Below, one piece after another: positions 1 through 11,470 of a DNA stretch of 64,000 nucleotides (position 1 is the stretch's first letter; every line of letters begins with the position of its first letter). The DNA lies in contig OY756966.1 in NCBI GenBank assembly GCA_963580455.1, positions 11,428,501 to 11,492,500 of the forward strand, written 5' to 3'. Made by a program: the position numbers and the translations under genes. Origin of the DNA: Euonymus europaeus. Lineage: Eukaryota; Streptophyta; Magnoliopsida; Celastrales; Celastraceae. Under the pieces are notes generated by a model. The model was not told the origin of the DNA and made no database searches. It worked only from the letters and a program-made list of their open reading frames with translations.

Positions 1-1784
1 AACGATTTTGTCCATTAAGGAGCATGAGTTGGTCTTTTGGCAACGAAACAATCAACGGAGCCCATAGTCATAAAATTTGACATAAAATAACAACGAAAAG
101 TGTACGTCGACCATGTTTGATGGTTCGGAATTGCTCAATTCTCTCCATGGATGAGCTTGTAACAGTTTTGTCCATTTGGGATAGAAAGTTGCTCCTTTTG
201 ACAAGGAAACAATATATGAAGCGCATAATACCAGTACTGAATTTGGACATAAAGCAACAATAAAAAGTGTACACCTATCAACTTTAATGGCTCGGATTGG
301 TCAACTCTCTCCATGGGGGAGCTTTCTTACGATTTTGTCCATTTGGAAACGAAAGTTGGTGTTTTGGCAACGAAACAATCTACAAAGTTCATACTAGTAA
401 AATTTGACGTAAATGAACTATAAAAGGGGCACACCGACAACCTTTGATGGTTCGAAATTGATCAACTCTCTCGACAAAGGTGCTTTTAACGATTTCGTCC
501 AATTTAGAACGAAATTTGTTCTCTTTTTAACGAAACAATCTACGAAGCGAATACAAGTAAATCTGGACATAAAGTGACAATAAAAAGTGCATACCTATCA
601 ACTTTGACGATTCGGAATTACTCAACACTATCCATGGAGGCGATTTTAACGATTTTGTCCATTAAGGAGCATGAGTTGGTCTTTTGGCAACGAAACAATC
701 AACGGAGCCCATAGTCGTAAAATTTGACATAAAATAACAACCTAAAGTGTACGCCGGCCAAATTTGATGGTTCGGATTGTTCAATTCTCTCCATGTATGA
801 GCTTGTAACGGTTTTGTCCATTTGGGATCGAAAGTTGCTCCTTTTGACAAGGAAACAATATATGAAGCGCATAATACCAGTAGTGAATTTGGACATAAAG
901 CAACAATAAAAAGTGTAGACCTATCAACTTCAGTGGCTCGGATTGCTCAACTCTCTCCGTGGGGGAGCTTTCTTACGATTTTGTCAATTTGGAAATGAAA
1001 GTTGGTGTTTTGGCAACGAAACAACCTACAAAGTCCGTACGCGTAAAATTTGACGTTAAAGAACAATAAATGGGGCACACCGACAACCTTTGATGGTTCG
1101 AATCTGATCAACTCTCTCGACAGAGGTGCTTTTAACAGTTTCGTCCAATTAAGAAGGAAAGTTGTTCTTTTAGCAGCAAAATAATCTACAAAGCGAACGC
1201 TGGTAAATTTGGACATAAAGCAACAATAAAAAGTGCACACCTATCAAGTTTGATGATGGTTCAGAATTGCTCAAGTCTCTCCATGTTAAGTGTTTTGTTG
1301 TCCATTTGAGATAGAAAGTTGTTCTTTCGGCATCGAAACAATCTACGAAGCCTATATTCCTGAGATTTGACATCAAATCACAATGAAAAGTGTACGCCGA
1401 CCAACTTCGATGGTACGGAATAGCTCAACTCTCTCCATGGACGAACTATTAACGGTTTTGCCCATTCGGGAATGAAAGTTGGTCTTTTCGCAACGAAACA
1501 ATCAATGGAGCCTATAGTCGTAAAATTTGACATAAAATAACAATGAAAAATGTACATCGACCGACTTTGATGTTCCGGAATCGCTCAACTCTCTCCATGG
1601 AGGGGCTTTTAACGGTTTTCTTCTCCATTTGAGATCGAAAGTTGGTCTTTTAGGCAAAGAAACGATAAATGAAGCGCATACTAGTAAATTTGGACATAAA
1701 GCAACAATAAAAAAGTGTACACCTATCAGCTTTGACGGCTCGGATTGCTCAACTCTGTCCATGGAGGAGATTTTAAAGGTGTTG

Positions 1785-1860
1785 TCCATTTGAGATCGAC
1801 AACCTTTGATGGTTCGAAATTGATCAACTCTCTCGACAGAGGTGCTTTTAACGGTTTTAT
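1785..1860. repeat. Out-of-phase fusion monomer H/C (about 75 bp)
   Basis: The unit starts as class H (TCCATTTGAGATCGACA) and jumps into the second half of class C (ACCTTTGATGGTTCG), so the next unit starts after only about 75 bp. Intact H (GAGATCGACAGTTGG, near 3120) and intact C (CACCGACAACCTT) share CGACA at the join. That pattern is a microhomology-type deletion rather than an in-phase exchange. The same join occurs in super-repeat copy 2. Confidence 0.85.
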
Positions 1861-2019
1861 CCAATTTAGAACGAAATTTGTTCTCTTTTCAACGAAACAA
1901 TCTACGAAGCGAATACAAGTAAATCTAGACATAAAGCGACAATAAAAAGTGCATACCTATCAACTTTGACGATTCAAAATTACTCAACACTATCCATGGA
2001 GGCGATTTTAACGGGTTTT

Positions 2020-2308
2020 TCCATTAAGGAGTATGAGTTGGTCTTTTGGCAACGTAACAATCAACGGAGCCCATAGGCGTAAAATTTGACATAAAATAAC
2101 AACGAAAATTGTACGCCGACCAAATTTGATGGTTCGGAATTGCTCAATTCTCTCCATGGATGAGCTTGTAACTTTTGGCAACGAAACAATCAATGGAGCC
2201 CATAGGCGTAAAATTTGACATAAAATAACAATGAAAAGTGTACGCCGACCAAATTTGATGGTTCGAAATTGCTCAATTCTCTCCATGGATGAGCTTGTAA
2301 CGGTTTTG
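2020..2308. repeat. Truncated A-A' monomer junction
   Basis: A class-A monomer runs to GAGCTTGTAAC and is followed directly by TTTTGGCAACGAAAC, the interior of a second class-A monomer that lacks its first 30 or so bases. Only one base (C) is shared at the join, near 2171. The same structure recurs near 6525. Confidence 0.8.
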
Positions 2309-3900
2309 TCCATTTGTGATCGAAAGTTGCTCCTTTTTACAAGGAAACAATATATGAAGCGCATAATATTAGTAGTGAATTTGGACATAAAGCAACAATA
2401 AAAAGTGTACACCTATCAACTTTAAAAGCTCGGATTGCTCAACTCTCTCCATGAGGGAGCTTTCTTACAATTTTGTCCATTTGGAAACGAAAGTTGGTGT
2501 TTTGGGAAGGAATCAATCTACAAAGTCCATACTCGTAAAATTTGACGTTAAAGAACAATAAAAGGGGCACACTGAAAACCTTTGATGGTTCAAAATTGAT
2601 CAACTCTCTCGACAGAGGTGCTTTTAACGGTTTCGTCCAATTTAGAAGGAAAGTTGTTCTTTTAGCAAGAAAATAATCTACTAAGCGAACGCTGGTAAAT
2701 TTGGACATAAAGCAAAAATAAAAAGTGCACACCTATCAATTTTGATGATGGTTCGGAATTGCTCAAGTCTCTCCATGTTAAGTGTTTTGTTGTCCATTTG
2801 AGATAGAAAGTTGGCCTTTCGGCATCGAAACAATCTACGAAGCCTATATTCCTGAGATTTGACATCAAATCACAATGAAAAGTGTACGACGACCAACTTC
2901 GACGGTTCGGAATGGCTCAACTCTCTCCATGGACGACCTATTAATGGTTTTGCCCATTCGGGAACGAAAGTTGGTCTTTTTGCAACGAAACAATCAATGG
3001 AGCATATAGTCGTAAAATTTGACATAAAATAACAATGAAAAATGTACACCGACCGACTTTGATGTTTCGGAATCGCTCAACTCTCTCCATGGAGGGGCTT
3101 TTAAAGGTGTTGTCCATTTGAGATCGACAGTTGGTCTTTTTGACAACGAAACAATCTAAGAAGCGTAAATGTACACATAAAGCAACAATAAAAAGCGTAC
3201 ACATATGAACTTTGATGTTTCGAAAATGCTCAACTCTCTCTCAGGAGAAGCTTTTAACAGTTTTGTCCATTTGACATAGAATGTTGGTCTTTTGGCATCG
3301 AAACAATCTATGAGGCCTATAGTCGTAAAATTTGATATAAAATAACAATAAAAAGTGCAAATCTATCAACTTCGATGCTTCGGAATTGCTCAACTCTCCT
3401 CATGGAGGAGCTCCTAACGGTTTTGTCCATTTGAGATAGAAAGTTGTTGTTTTGGCATGAAATAATCTAGGGAGTTTATACTCGTAAAATTTGACATAAA
3501 AGAACAATAAAAAGAGTACACCGATCCACTTTGATGGTCCAAAATTGCTCAACTCTCTCGATGATGGTGTTTTTAACAGTTTTGTCCAATTTAGAACGAA
3601 ATTCGTTATGTTGACAACGACACAATCTAAGAAGCAATAATACTCGTAAGTTCCACATAAAGCAACGATAAAAGTGCCTACCTATCAAATTTGATGGTTC
3701 GGAATTGCTCAACTCTCTCCGTGGAGGAGCTTTTTTAAGGTTTTGTCCATTTGGGAACGAAAGTTGGTATTTTGGCAACGAAACAATCTACGGGGTCTAT
3801 ACTCGTAAAATTGGACATAAAAGAAAAATAAATGGTGTACACCGACCAACTTTGATTGTTCGAGATTGCTCAACATTCTCGATAGAGGTGCTTCGAAAGG

Positions 3901-4043
3901 GCTGTTCTTTTGACAGCCAAACAAACTACGACGCGAACGCTAGTAAGCTTGGACATAAAGCAACAATAAAAGGTTCACACCTATCAACTTTGATAACTGA
4001 GAATTGTTCAATTCTCCCTATGGAGGAGAATTTAACGGCTTTA
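3901..4043. repeat. Class-M short monomer (about 140 bp)
   Basis: Class M lacks the usual GTCCATTTG head and starts CTGTTCTTTTGACAGCC. It is therefore about 20 bp shorter than the others: the next-unit landmark is about 298 bp, not 320 bp, after the start of class L. It recurs with the same deletion in every full HOR (for example near 31963, 34997, 44560, 46940, 52025, 56820 and 62708), so it is a fixed marker of the 15-mer. Confidence 0.8.
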
Positions 4044-4354
4044 TCCATTTGAGATAGAAAGTTGGTGTTTTGGCATCGAAATAATCTAGGGAGCTTTATA
4101 CTCGTAAAATTTGACATAAAAGAACAATAAAAAAGTGTACGCCAACAAACTTTGATGGTCCAAAATTGCTCAACTCTCTCGATGGAGGTGTCTTTAACAG
4201 TTTGGTCCAATTTAGAACGAATTTGTTCTCTTTTCAATGAACCAATCTACGAAGCGAATACTAGTAATTCTGGACATAAAGCGACAATAAAAATTGCATA
4301 CCTATCAACTTTGACGATTCGGAATTACTCAACACTATCCATGGAGGCGATTTT

Positions 4355-7300
4355 AACGATTTTGTCCATTAAGGAGCATGAGTTGGTCTTTTGGCAACGA
4401 AACAATCAACGGAGCCCATAGTCATAAAATTTGACATAAAATAACAACGAAAAGTGTACGTCGACCATGTTTGATGGTTCGGAATTGCTCAATTCTCTCC
4501 ATGGATGAGCTTGTAACAGTTTTGTCCATTTGGGATAGAAAGTTGCTCCTTTTGACAAGGAAACAATATATGAAGCGCATAATACCAGTACTGAATTTGG
4601 ACATAAAGCAACAATAAAAAGTGTACACCTATCAACTTTAATGGCTCGGATTGGTCAACTCTCTCCATGGGGGAGCTTTCTTACGATTTTGTCCATTTGG
4701 AAACGAAAGTTGGTGTTTTGGCAACGAAACAATCTACAAAGTTCATACTAGTAAAATTTGACGTAAAGGAACTATAAAAGGGGCACACCGACAACCTTTG
4801 ATGGTTCGAAATTGATCAACTCTCTCGACAAAGGTGCTTTTAACGATTTCGTCCAATTTAGAACGAAATTTGTTCTCTTTTTAACGAAACAATCTACGAA
4901 GCGAATACAAGTAAATCTGGACATAAAGCGACAATAAAAAGTGCATACCTATCAACTTTGACGATTCGGAATTACTCAACACTATCCATGGAGGCGATTT
5001 TAACGATTTTGTCCATTAAGGAGCATGAGTTGGTCTTTTGGCAACGAAACAATCAACGGAGCCCATAGTCGTAAAATTTGACATAAAATAACAACCTAAA
5101 GTGTACGCCGGCCAAATTTGATGGTTCGGATTGTTCAATTCTCTCCATGTATGAGCTTGTAACGGTTTTGTCCATTTGGGATCGAAAGTTGCTCCTTTTG
5201 ACAAGGAAACAATATATGAAGCGCATAATACCAGTAGTGAATTTGGACATAAAGCAACAATAAAAAGTGTAGACCTATCAACTTCAGTGGCTCGGATTGC
5301 TCAACTCTCTCCGTGGGGGAGCTTTCTTACGATTTTGTCAATTTGGAAATGAAAGTTGGTGTTTTGGCAACGAAACAACCTACAAAGTCCGTACGCGTAA
5401 AATTTGACGTTAAAGAACAATAAATGGGGCACACCGACAACCTTTGATGGTTCGAATCTGATCAACTCTCTCGACAGAGGTGCTTTTAACAGTTTCGTCC
5501 AATTAAGAAGGAAAGTTGTTCTTTTAGCAGCAAAATAATCTACAAAGCGAACGCTGGTAAATTTGGACATAAAGCAACAATAAAAAGTGCACACCTATCA
5601 AGTTTGATGATGGTTCAGAATTGCTCAAGTCTCTCCATGTTAAGTGTTTTGTTGTCCATTTGAGATAGAAAGTTGTTCTTTCGGCATCGAAACAATCTAC
5701 GAAGCCTATATTCCTGAGATTTGACATCAAATCACAATGAAAAGTGTACGCCGACCAACTTCGATGGTACGGAATAGCTCAACTCTCTCCATGGACGAAC
5801 TATTAACGGTTTTGCCCATTCGGGAATGAAAGTTGGTCTTTTCGCAACGAAACAATCAATGGAGCCTATAGTCGTAAAATTTGACATAAAATAACAATGA
5901 AAAATGTACATCGACCGACTTTGATGTTTCGGAATCGCTCAACTCTCTCCATGGAGGGGCTTTTAACGGTTTTCTTCTCCATTTGAGATCGAAAGTTGGT
6001 CTTTTCGGCAAAGAAACGATAAATGAAGCGCATACTAGTAAATTTGGACATAAAGCAACAATAAAAAAGTGTACACCTATCAGCTTTGACGGCTCGGATT
6101 GCTCAACTCTGTCCATGGAGGAGATTTTAAAGGTGTTGTCCATTTGAGATCGACAACCTTTGATGGTTCGAAATTGATCAACTCTCTCGACAGAGGTGCT
6201 TTTAACGGTTTTATCCAATTTAGAACGAAATTTGTTCTCTTTTCAACGAAACAATCTACGAAGCGAATACAAGTAAATCTAGACATAAAGCGACAATAAA
6301 AAGTGCATACCTATCAACTTTGACGATTCAAAATTACTCAACACTATCCATGGAGGCGATTTTAACGGGTTTGTCCATTAAGGAGTATGAGTTGGTCTTT
6401 TGGCAACGTAACAATCAACGGAGCCCATAGGCGTAAAATTTGACATAAAATAACAACGAAAATTGTACGCCGACCAAATTTGATGGTTCGGAATTGCTCA
6501 ATTCTCTCCATGGATGAGCTTGTAACTTTTGGCAACGAAACAATCAATGGAGCCCATAGGCGTAAAATTTGACATAAAATAACAATGAAAAGTGTACGCC
6601 GACCAAATTTGATGGTTCGAAATTGCTCAATTCTCTCCATGGATGAGCTTGTAACGGTTTTGTCCATTTGTGATCGAAAGTTGCTCCTTTTTACAAGGAA
6701 ACAATATATGAAGCGCATAATATTAGTAGTGAATTTGGACATAAAGCAACAATAAAAAGTGTACACCTATCAACTTTAAAAGCTCGGATTGCTCAACTCT
6801 CTCCATGAGGGAGCTTTCTTACAATTTTGTCCATTTGGAAACGAAAGTTGGTGTTTTGGCAAGGAATCAATCTACATATCCATACTCGTAAAATTTGACG
6901 TTAAAGAACAATAAAAGGGGCACACTGAAAACCTTTGATGGTTCAAAATTGATCAACTCTCTCGACAGAGGTGCTTTTAACGGTTTCGTCCAATTTAGAA
7001 GGAAAGTTGTTCTTTTAGCAAGAAAATAATCTACTAAGCGAACGCTGGTAAATTTGGACATAAAGCAAAAATAAAAAGTGCACACCTATCAAGTTTGATG
7101 ATGGTTCGGAATTGCTCAAGTCTCTCCATGTTAAGTGTTTTGTTGTCCATTTGAGATAGAAAGTTGGCCTTTCGGCATCGAAACAATCTACGAAGCCTAT
7201 ATTCCTGAGATTTGACATCAAATCACAATGAAAAGTGTACGACGACCAACTTCGACGGTTCGGAATGGCTCAACTCTCTCCATGGACGACCTATTAATGG

Positions 7301-8708
7301 TTTTGCCCATTCGGGAACGAAAGTTGGTCTTTTTGCAACGAAACAATCAATGGAGCATATAGTCGTAAAATTTGACATAAAATAACAATGAAAAATGTAC
7401 ACCGACCGACTTTGATGTTTCGGAATCGCTCAACTCTCTCCATGGAGGGGCTTTTAAAGGTGTTGTCCATTTGAGATCGACAGTTGGTCTTTTTGACAAC
7501 AAAACAATCTAAGAAGCGTAAATGTACACATAAAGCAACAATAAAAAGCGTACACATATGAACTTTGATGTTTCGAAAATGCTCAACTCTCTCTCAGGAG
7601 AAGCTTTTAACAGTTTTGTCCATTTGACATAGAATGTTGGTCTTTTGGCATCGAAACAATCTATGAGGCCTATAGTCGTAAAATTTGATATAAAATAACA
7701 ATAAAAAGTGCAAATCTATCAACTTCGATGCTTCGGAATTGCTCAACTCTCCTCATGGAGGAGCTCCTAACGGTTTTGTCCATTTGAGATAGAAAGTTGT
7801 TGTTTTGGCATGAAATAATCTAGGGAGTTTATACTCGTAAAATTTGACATAAAAGAACAATAAAAAGAGTACACCGATCCACTTTGATGGTCCAAAATTG
7901 CTCAACTCTCTCGATGATGGTGTTTTTAACAGTTTTGTCCAATTTAGAACGAAATTCGTTCTGTTGACAACGACACAATCTAAGAAGCAATAATACTCGT
8001 AAGTTCGACATAAAGCAATGATAAAAAGTGCATACCTATCAAATTTGATGGTTCGGAATTGCTCAACTCTCTCCGTGGAGGAGCTTTTTTAAGGTTTTGT
8101 CCATTTGGGAACGAAAGTTGGTATTTTGGCAACGAAACAATCTACGGGGTCTATACTCGTAAAATTGGACATAAAAGAAAAATAAATGGTGTACACCGAC
8201 CAACTTTGATTGTTCGAGATTGCTCAACATTCTCGATAGAGGTGCTTCGAAAGGGCTGTTCTTTTGACAGCCAAACAAACTACGACGCGAACGCTAGTAA
8301 GCTTGGACATAAAGCAACAATAAAAGGTTCACACCTATCAACTTTGATAACTGAGAATTGTTCAATTCTCCCTATGGAGGAGAATTTAACGGCTTTATCC
8401 ATTTGAGATAGAAAGTTGGTGTTTTGGCATCGAAATAATCTAGGGAGCTTTATACTCGTAAAATTTGACATAAAAGAACAATAAAAAAGTGTACGCCAAC
8501 AAACTTTGATGGTCCAAAATTGCTCAACTCTCTCGATGGAGGTGTCTTTAACAGTTTGGTCCAATTTAGAACGAATTTGTTCTCTTTTCAATGAACCAAT
8601 CTACGAAGCGAATACTAGTAAATCTGGACATAAAGCGACAATAAAAATTGCATACCTATCAACTTTGACGATTCGGAATTACTCAACACTATCCATGGAG
8701 GCGATTTT
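4355..8708. repeat. 4354-bp super-higher-order repeat, copy 2
   Basis: Second copy of the super-repeat, about 99.6% identical to copy 1 by eye and in the same monomer order. It contains the same H/C fusion monomer (near 6151) and the same truncated A-A junction (near 6525) as copy 1. Those rearrangements therefore predate the duplication. Confidence 0.96.
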
Positions 8709-9746
8709 AACGATTTTGTCCATTAAGGAGCATGAGTTGGTCTTTTGGCAACGAAACAATCAACGGAGCCCATAGTCATAAAATTTGACATCAAATAACA
8801 ACGAAAAGTGTACGCCGACCAAATTTGATGGTTCGGAATTGCTCAATTCTCTCCATGGATGAGCTTGTAACAGTTTTGTCCATTTGGGATAGAAAGTTGC
8901 TCCTTTTGACAAGGAAACAATATATGAAGCGCATAATACCAGTACTGAATTTGGACATAAAGCAACAATAAAAAGTGTACACCTATCAACTTTAATGGCT
9001 CGGATTGGTCAACTCTCTCCATGGGGGAGCTTTCTTACGATTTTGTCCATTTGGAAATGAAAGTTGGTGTTTCGGCAACGAAACAATCTACAAAGTTCAT
9101 ACTAGTAAAACTTGACGTAAAGGAACTATAAAAGGGGCACACCGACAACCTTTGATGGTTCGAAATTGATCAACGCTCTCGACAAAGGTGCTTTTAACGG
9201 TTTCGTCCAATTTAGAACGAAATTTGTTCTCTTTTTAACGAAACAATCTACGAAGCGAATACAAGTAAATCTGGACATAAAGCGACAATAAAAAGTGCAT
9301 ACCTATCAACTTTGACGATTCGGAATTACTCAACACTATCCATGGAGGCGATTTTAACGATTTTGTCCATTAAGGAGCATGAGTTGGTCTTTTGGCAACG
9401 AAACAATCAACGGAGCCCATAGTCGTAAAATTTGACATAAAATAACAACCTAAAGTGTACGCCGGCCAAATTTGATGGTTCGGATTGTTCAATTCTCTCC
9501 ATGTATGAGCTTGTAACGGTTTTGTCCATTTGGGATCGAAAGTTGCTCCTTTTGACAAGGAAACAATATATGAAGCGCATAATACCAGTAGTGAATTTGG
9601 ACATAAAGCAACAATAAAAAGTGTACACCTTTCAACTTTAATGGCTCGGATTGCTCAACTCTCTCCGTGGGGGAGCTTTCTTACGATTTTGTCCATTTGG
9701 AAGCGAAAGTTGGTGTTTCGGCAACGAAACAATCTACAAAGTCCAT
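8709..9746. repeat. Partial third copy of the super-repeat, cut by the Tat insertion
   Basis: Follows copy 2 in register (A-B-C-D-A-B-C) but is more diverged. There are about nine differences in the first 900 bases, and more after about 9620, where it begins to resemble the right-hand array. It ends inside a class-C monomer at the TSD TCCAT (9742-9746). The broken monomer resumes at 29773. Confidence 0.9.
9742..9746. other. Target-site duplication (left) of the Tat element
   Basis: TCCAT lies immediately before LTR terminus TGATGACG and is repeated at 29773-29777 after CCTCATCA. Removing the element and one TCCAT restores a normal class-C satellite junction (AAAGTCCATACTCG). Confidence 0.95.
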
Positions 9747-10193
9747 TGATGACGTCTTAAATCAGTCCAAGACATATCAGGATAGGTTTGAACAAGAGCT
9801 TTCTCGTCTGTTTATGTTCTTCCTCGGATTAGCTTCCTTCCGACAGTAGAATGATCCTATGACAAAGAGCAAACGTAAGCTAGAGGCCCGCCAGAGAGTG
9901 TTCTCTGGCGTTGGCGCTCCGACGCTCAAGTCAGATGCTAGCACAAAGGAACTCAGTGAAGTGCACTGCTCGGTGCTCTTGTAATCAGTCAAAAATTGTC
10001 CCCCATCTTACCTGAGGGTTTGCCCCTTTTTATAGTGAAGGTAGTTCCTATTTGGGTAGTTCATGACAGCTTTTTACCACTCTGAGGATGAGTACCGAGG
10101 AATGTACATCCTTCTTCTCGGTACCGAGCATGAAGCTGGTGACTACTATATCCACGTGTCGTGTTATCATTGAGGGGAAAATTATCCTCATCA
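9747..10193 (-). repeat. Left (3') LTR of the Tat element
   Basis: 447 bp, bounded by TGATGA and TCATCA. Matches the right LTR (29325-29772) with about eight substitutions and one indel. On the minus strand it holds a TATAAAAA box (plus-strand 10027-10034). A perfect 7-bp stem with a 4-nt loop, CCAGAGA-GTGT-TCTCTGG, lies at 9891-9908. A G-box core CACGTG lies at 10153-10158, close to the U3 terminus. The short open frame inside the LTR is also present in the other LTR simply because the two are copies; I do not regard it as a gene. Confidence 0.95.
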
Positions 10194-10206
10194 CTTGCCC
10201 CCTCAG
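10194..10206 (-). other. Polypurine tract of the Tat element
   Basis: On the minus strand this reads CTGAGGGGGCAAG directly before the 3' LTR start TGATGAGG. That is the expected plus-strand primer position for an element transcribed leftward. Confidence 0.8.
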
Positions 10207-10551
10207 ACCTGTGATTGGTCATCGTAGGACCAATGATAGGTCTGTATGAGTGGACGTTTGGGTTCCCGAGGCTGACATTAATTGTGAGTCGTTGAACGGC
10301 TAAGATTTGATTGATCTTGATCCAGTGGTCATTTGATGTGCAGAGGTTGAGCGGCCCAGATGAGAGAATGCAGTACGTCTCGTCATCGGGTCCGTTGACC
10401 GGGGCGGTCTTCGGCTATAAATAGCGAGGACGTCACTGTCCAATTCATTCGCTGCCAAGATTGAGAGCCCCGAGCATTGTCTATCCGAGCAAACGTAATC
10501 TTCTTTTTTCGAGCAAATACTATCCCTTCTTCGTCTCATCAGGTACGAGAA
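10207..10551 (+). promoter_or_regulatory. Promoter and 5' UTR interval of the antisense gene, with TATA box
   Basis: No gene lies here. A strong plant-type TATA box, CTATAAATAG (TATAAATA at 10416-10423), lies on the plus strand, opposite to the element's own transcription, about 130 bp upstream of the ATG at 10552. A transcription start near 10450 and a UTR of about 100 nt would fit. The rest is GC-richer than the satellite. The start site is inferred. Confidence 0.65.
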
Positions 10552-11389
10552 ATGTCTTCCCATTCTTCGGATAGTGATATTAATGTGTTAGAGGAAGTCG
10601 ATTTAGGAACTTCTCCTTCGACCTCTAACTCTCCTCCTGTTAGGACGAGCATTAGGCTACCCCTAGCAGAACGCCCTTTCTTTGCCCCTCCTGGGTTCGA
10701 ACTACAGGAGGCCCGAGCAGCAGGTGATGGTTCTAGGGAGCCTACGAATCTTAGTTGTAGCCTTTCAGCCTCCGAGGCGGAATCCCAACGCAAATTGTTC
10801 GGTATTCCCTACCCTTGCAGGCCTGTGCCTGAGGGAGTATCTCCATTCCGTCCTCAACATGGGGAGTTTGCCATTTCTACCACCGCGCTATCATTTGGTT
10901 GTCGGATACCGATTGCCCCAGCAATATGCTCCTTCTTTGATCGGTTCGACATTTGCCCTACCTGTCTTGCTCCCAATTCTTGGGTGTTTCTCGGCACAAT
11001 TCTCTACTACTGTGCCGAGCTTCGCGTCCCTTTTTCTTCTAATGTTCTTCAACACATTTTCTCCCTTTGTAGAGCTCCGAGAAATCCTGGACTTTGCTAT
11101 TTAAAGTTCAAGAAGGGTCTGGTTGCTCCAAAGTATTCCTCTTCCAATCATCATTGGAAGTCTAGTTATTTCTTTGTTCGGATGCCTTTGGGCGAGGACG
11201 AGGATATTCCTTTTAGGACCTCGTGGGTTGTCCCAAAATTCAGTAAGTTCAAGCGACTTCCCCAACTTTCTCCTCAGGAGCTTGACTTGTATCTTACTCT
11301 CAGAGGCCCTTTCACTAAGCCTTCTGTGCCTATGATATGCCGAGCTGTAGACTTTACAAGGGCTCATAGGTCCGAGCAAGCGATGCAAG

Positions 11390-11470
11390 GTGGGGACCTG
11401 CTCTTGCTCGGATTTGTTTATAACTTTCTTATACTAATCATGTTCATTACTGATTCTTGTTACTTCTCAG
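11390..11470 (+). other. Candidate intron 1 of the antisense gene (81 nt, in frame)
   Basis: Donor CAAG|GTGGGG and acceptor TTACTTCTCAG|ATATG. The length is divisible by three and there is no stop, so both the spliced and the retained form keep the reading frame. The retained stretch encodes a strongly hydrophobic segment (FVYNFLILIMF), unlike its hydrophilic surroundings, which supports it being intronic. Confidence 0.55.

Larger units (their letters stand above)
1..4354. repeat. 4354-bp super-higher-order repeat, copy 1
   Basis: The first 4354 bases recur at 4355 with only about 15 differences that I can find, for example AAATGAAC against AAAGGAAC near 410/4764 and TTTTAGGC against TTTTCGGC near 1650/6004. 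Two one-base indels cancel, so the period stays exactly 4354. Internally it has three sub-blocks, each starting with a class-A monomer (GGAGCATGAGTTGG): A-B-C-D from 11; A-B-C-D2-E-F-G-(H/C fusion)-D from 658; and A-A'-B-C-D2-E-F/G-H-I-J-K-L-M-N-D from 2020. Class letters are mine. Confidence 0.96.
1..9746. repeat. Satellite array, left domain (about 160-bp monomers)
   Basis: Tandem array with a unit of about 160 bp. The landmark TCCATT/TCCAAT recurs at 11, 171, 338, 498, 658, 817, 984, 1144, 1301, 1461 and 1624, so spacings are 157-167 bp. Conserved landmarks in each unit are GTCCATTTG, CGAAACAATCTA, GACATAAA, a central CAACTTTGATGGTTCGG and CTCTCCATGG (an NcoI site). Monomers are not interchangeable: they fall into diverged classes in a set order, which makes a higher-order repeat. 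Unit length fits a nucleosome-sized plant satellite. Whether it is centromeric, pericentromeric or subtelomeric cannot be told from sequence. The array resumes at 29773 after the nested retrotransposons. Confidence 0.97.

Noticed and set aside
1..9746. Dozens of 60-190-codon open frames on both strands of the satellite as a gene family
   Set aside because: They recur at the monomer and HOR period, occur on both strands and in overlapping frames, start and stop wherever a monomer variant changes a stop codon, and show no protein-domain character.
9777..9992. 71-codon minus-strand frame in the Tat LTR (also at 29355-29570)
   Set aside because: It lies wholly within the LTR and spans R/U5-type sequence. 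Its presence in both LTRs is trivial, and nothing suggests a product.
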